Below, piece by piece: positions 63,202 through 64,000 of a DNA stretch of 64,000 bases; the stretch's first letter is position 1; every line of letters begins with the position of its first letter. Position numbers and translations under genes: made by a program. Source of the stretch: Lachnospiraceae bacterium. GTDB taxonomy: Bacteria > Bacillota > Clostridia > Lachnospirales > Lachnospiraceae. The stretch covers positions 1-64,000 of the forward strand of contig JAETNQ010000012.1 in the NCBI GenBank assembly GCA_021772075.1. Reading direction: 5' to 3'. The notes under the pieces were generated by a model. It worked only from the letters and a program-made list of their open reading frames with translations. It was not told the origin of the DNA and made no database searches.

Positions 63202-64000
63202 TTATAAATTTTCAAAATACCGTTTATTATAAAGATATGCCTGGGAATACGGTTTACAGGCTCCGGCTTTTTCATTGTATTCCTTCGCCTTTTGCCGATC
63301 TCCTAATTTATCGTAACATACGCATAACTGCAGCAAAGGAATATAATCATAGCAATCCGGCAGAGTAAAACCGCCCGCATACTCCTTTTTGGGTGCATTC
63401 AGAGCGGTTTCATACCAATAGATGGCATTTTGGAAGTTTCCACGCTCCAAAAAATGCTTTCCAATCTCACAGCATAATTCAGCCCTCGGCAAATCATAAC
63501 TCATGCTGCGCAAAAGTGCGGCCAGCGCGCATTGTTCCTTTCCCAGCTGATCATAGCATCTGGCACAGACAGAACATGCCTCTATCTTATTTTCTATCCA
63601 TCCTTCCTCTAAGAGAAGGAATTGTTCCAATACAGAAACAGCCTCTTCATATTGCCTATGATAATATAATTCCCTTCCATAATAATATTGCTGCCGTGGT
63701 TCCAGAACTTTTCCGTCTGCAAGCAGCTTCTGATATATTTTCAGATTTCGGTCAGGATCTCCGGCATTCATTTTTTTATGGCAAATCGCAATATCGGAAT
63801 ATATTATGCTGCCGCCCGGAGGAATTACTTCATGCACCGCGCCGATCCAACGGTACTGCGGGCTGTTTCTGATCCATCTTTCCCTAAAATAAGAAAAAGA
63901 AGGCTTGCCGGCTTCATCAAAAGAAGTATTATATTTCATCATTACCATATCCGTACCCGGCGGCAAATCCTGCTTTAACCGCAAAAATTCTTCTTTTTCC
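63202..64000 (-). CDS. Glycosyltransferase (family 2) with TPR repeats, 5' end beyond the window
   Basis: The last 265 codons of a gene that begins outside the window (the frame is open at its edge: KEEFLRLKQDLPPGTDMVMM). The first part has RWIRNSPQYRWIGAVHEVIPPGG, the C-terminal signature of bacterial family-2 glycosyltransferases linked to SunS-type or surface-protein glycosylation. Then TPR-like helices: DRNLKIYQKLLADGK, YYGRELYYHRQYEEAVSVLEQFL, AQLGKEQCALAALLRSM-type, and GNFQNAIYWYETALN. It lies 135 nt upstream of the collagen-like gene on the same strand, so it may glycosylate the Thr-rich repeats. Confidence 0.85.
   Translation of the reverse strand, partial: EKEEFLRLKQDLPPGTDMVMMKYNTSFDEAGKPSFSYFRERWIRNSPQYRWIGAVHEVIPPGGSIIYSDIAICHKKMNAGDPDRNLKIYQKLLADGKVLEPRQQYYYGRELYYHRQYEEAVSVLEQFLLLEEGWIENKIEACSVCARCYDQLGKEQCALAALLRSMSYDLPRAELCCEIGKHFLERGNFQNAIYWYETALNAPKKEYAGGFTLPDCYDYIPLLQLCVCYDKLGDRQKAKEYNEKAGACKPYSQAYLYNKRYFENL

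Overview
The window reads as chromosome of a Gram-positive, spore-forming anaerobe of the Clostridia, most likely Lachnospiraceae. This is inferred from the low-to-mid GC content, strong AGGAGG-type ribosome sites, the PadR/DUF1700/DUF4097/PspC module, an [FeFe]-hydrogenase-like sensor, a BclA-like collagen protein, and the TIGR03915/TIGR03916 repair pair. No rRNA, tRNA, CRISPR array, complete IS or complete prophage was recognised.

Layout. 1-2.6 kb is an AT-rich accessory edge (TnpW-like protein, Rpn-type nuclease/transposase, a decayed HTH-PIN gene, two orphan small ORFs). 2.6-9.2 kb is one minus-strand cell-envelope module: PadR, DUF1700, DUF4097, PspC, a membrane protein, a two-component system and an ABC-2 exporter, headed by a perfect 22-bp inverted repeat. 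9.6-21 kb holds cutC, a GH13 glycosidase, a DUF4143 ATPase, nfo, a nuclease-helicase, an HPr-like protein without the catalytic His, the TIGR03915/03916 pair, a 400-bp inverted repeat and asnA. 22-29.7 kb carries a Cache chemoreceptor, a MATE pump, small DUF proteins, a TetR/GNAT pair and a Na/Ca-type antiporter behind a yybP-ykoY (Mn2+) riboswitch. 29.9-33.6 kb is the most unusual locus: a soluble [FeFe]-hydrogenase-like/chemoreceptor fusion followed by a membrane chemoreceptor whose frame is broken at an A8 tract. 34-40.4 kb is gltB-gltD with a promoter-proximal terminator-like hairpin. 40.4-46.8 kb contains a broken KilA-N gene, a HAD/CPBP operon, a DUF262 gene with an internal deletion, a MerR regulator and a GNAT enzyme. 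47-53.6 kb is the phosphate regulon pstS-pstC-pstA-pstB-phoU-phoB-phoR, with a permuted PstS and a PhoP-like box. 53.6-58.5 kb is a second ABC exporter/two-component module, whose regulator is frameshifted at an A9 tract. 58.5-59.8 kb is a TetR/7-TM pair sharing an operator. 60 kb is thiT with a TPP riboswitch. 61.3-64 kb is a collagen-like surface or exosporium protein and the end of a glycosyltransferase-TPR gene, which plausibly glycosylates it.

Themes. (1) Envelope-stress and export modules built from an ABC-2 exporter plus an OmpR-type two-component system occur twice. (2) Several metabolic genes have RNA-level control: Mn2+ riboswitch, TPP riboswitch, gltB leader hairpin and pstS-pstC hairpin. 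(3) Gene decay is frequent: PIN-HTH, P1B-ATPase tail, DUF4143 relic, KilA-N nonsense and DUF262 deletion, plus two genes needing a one-base shift at poly-A runs, which could be phase variation, transcriptional slippage or sequencing error.

All calls rest on reading the sequence and remembered family features; no database search was run.
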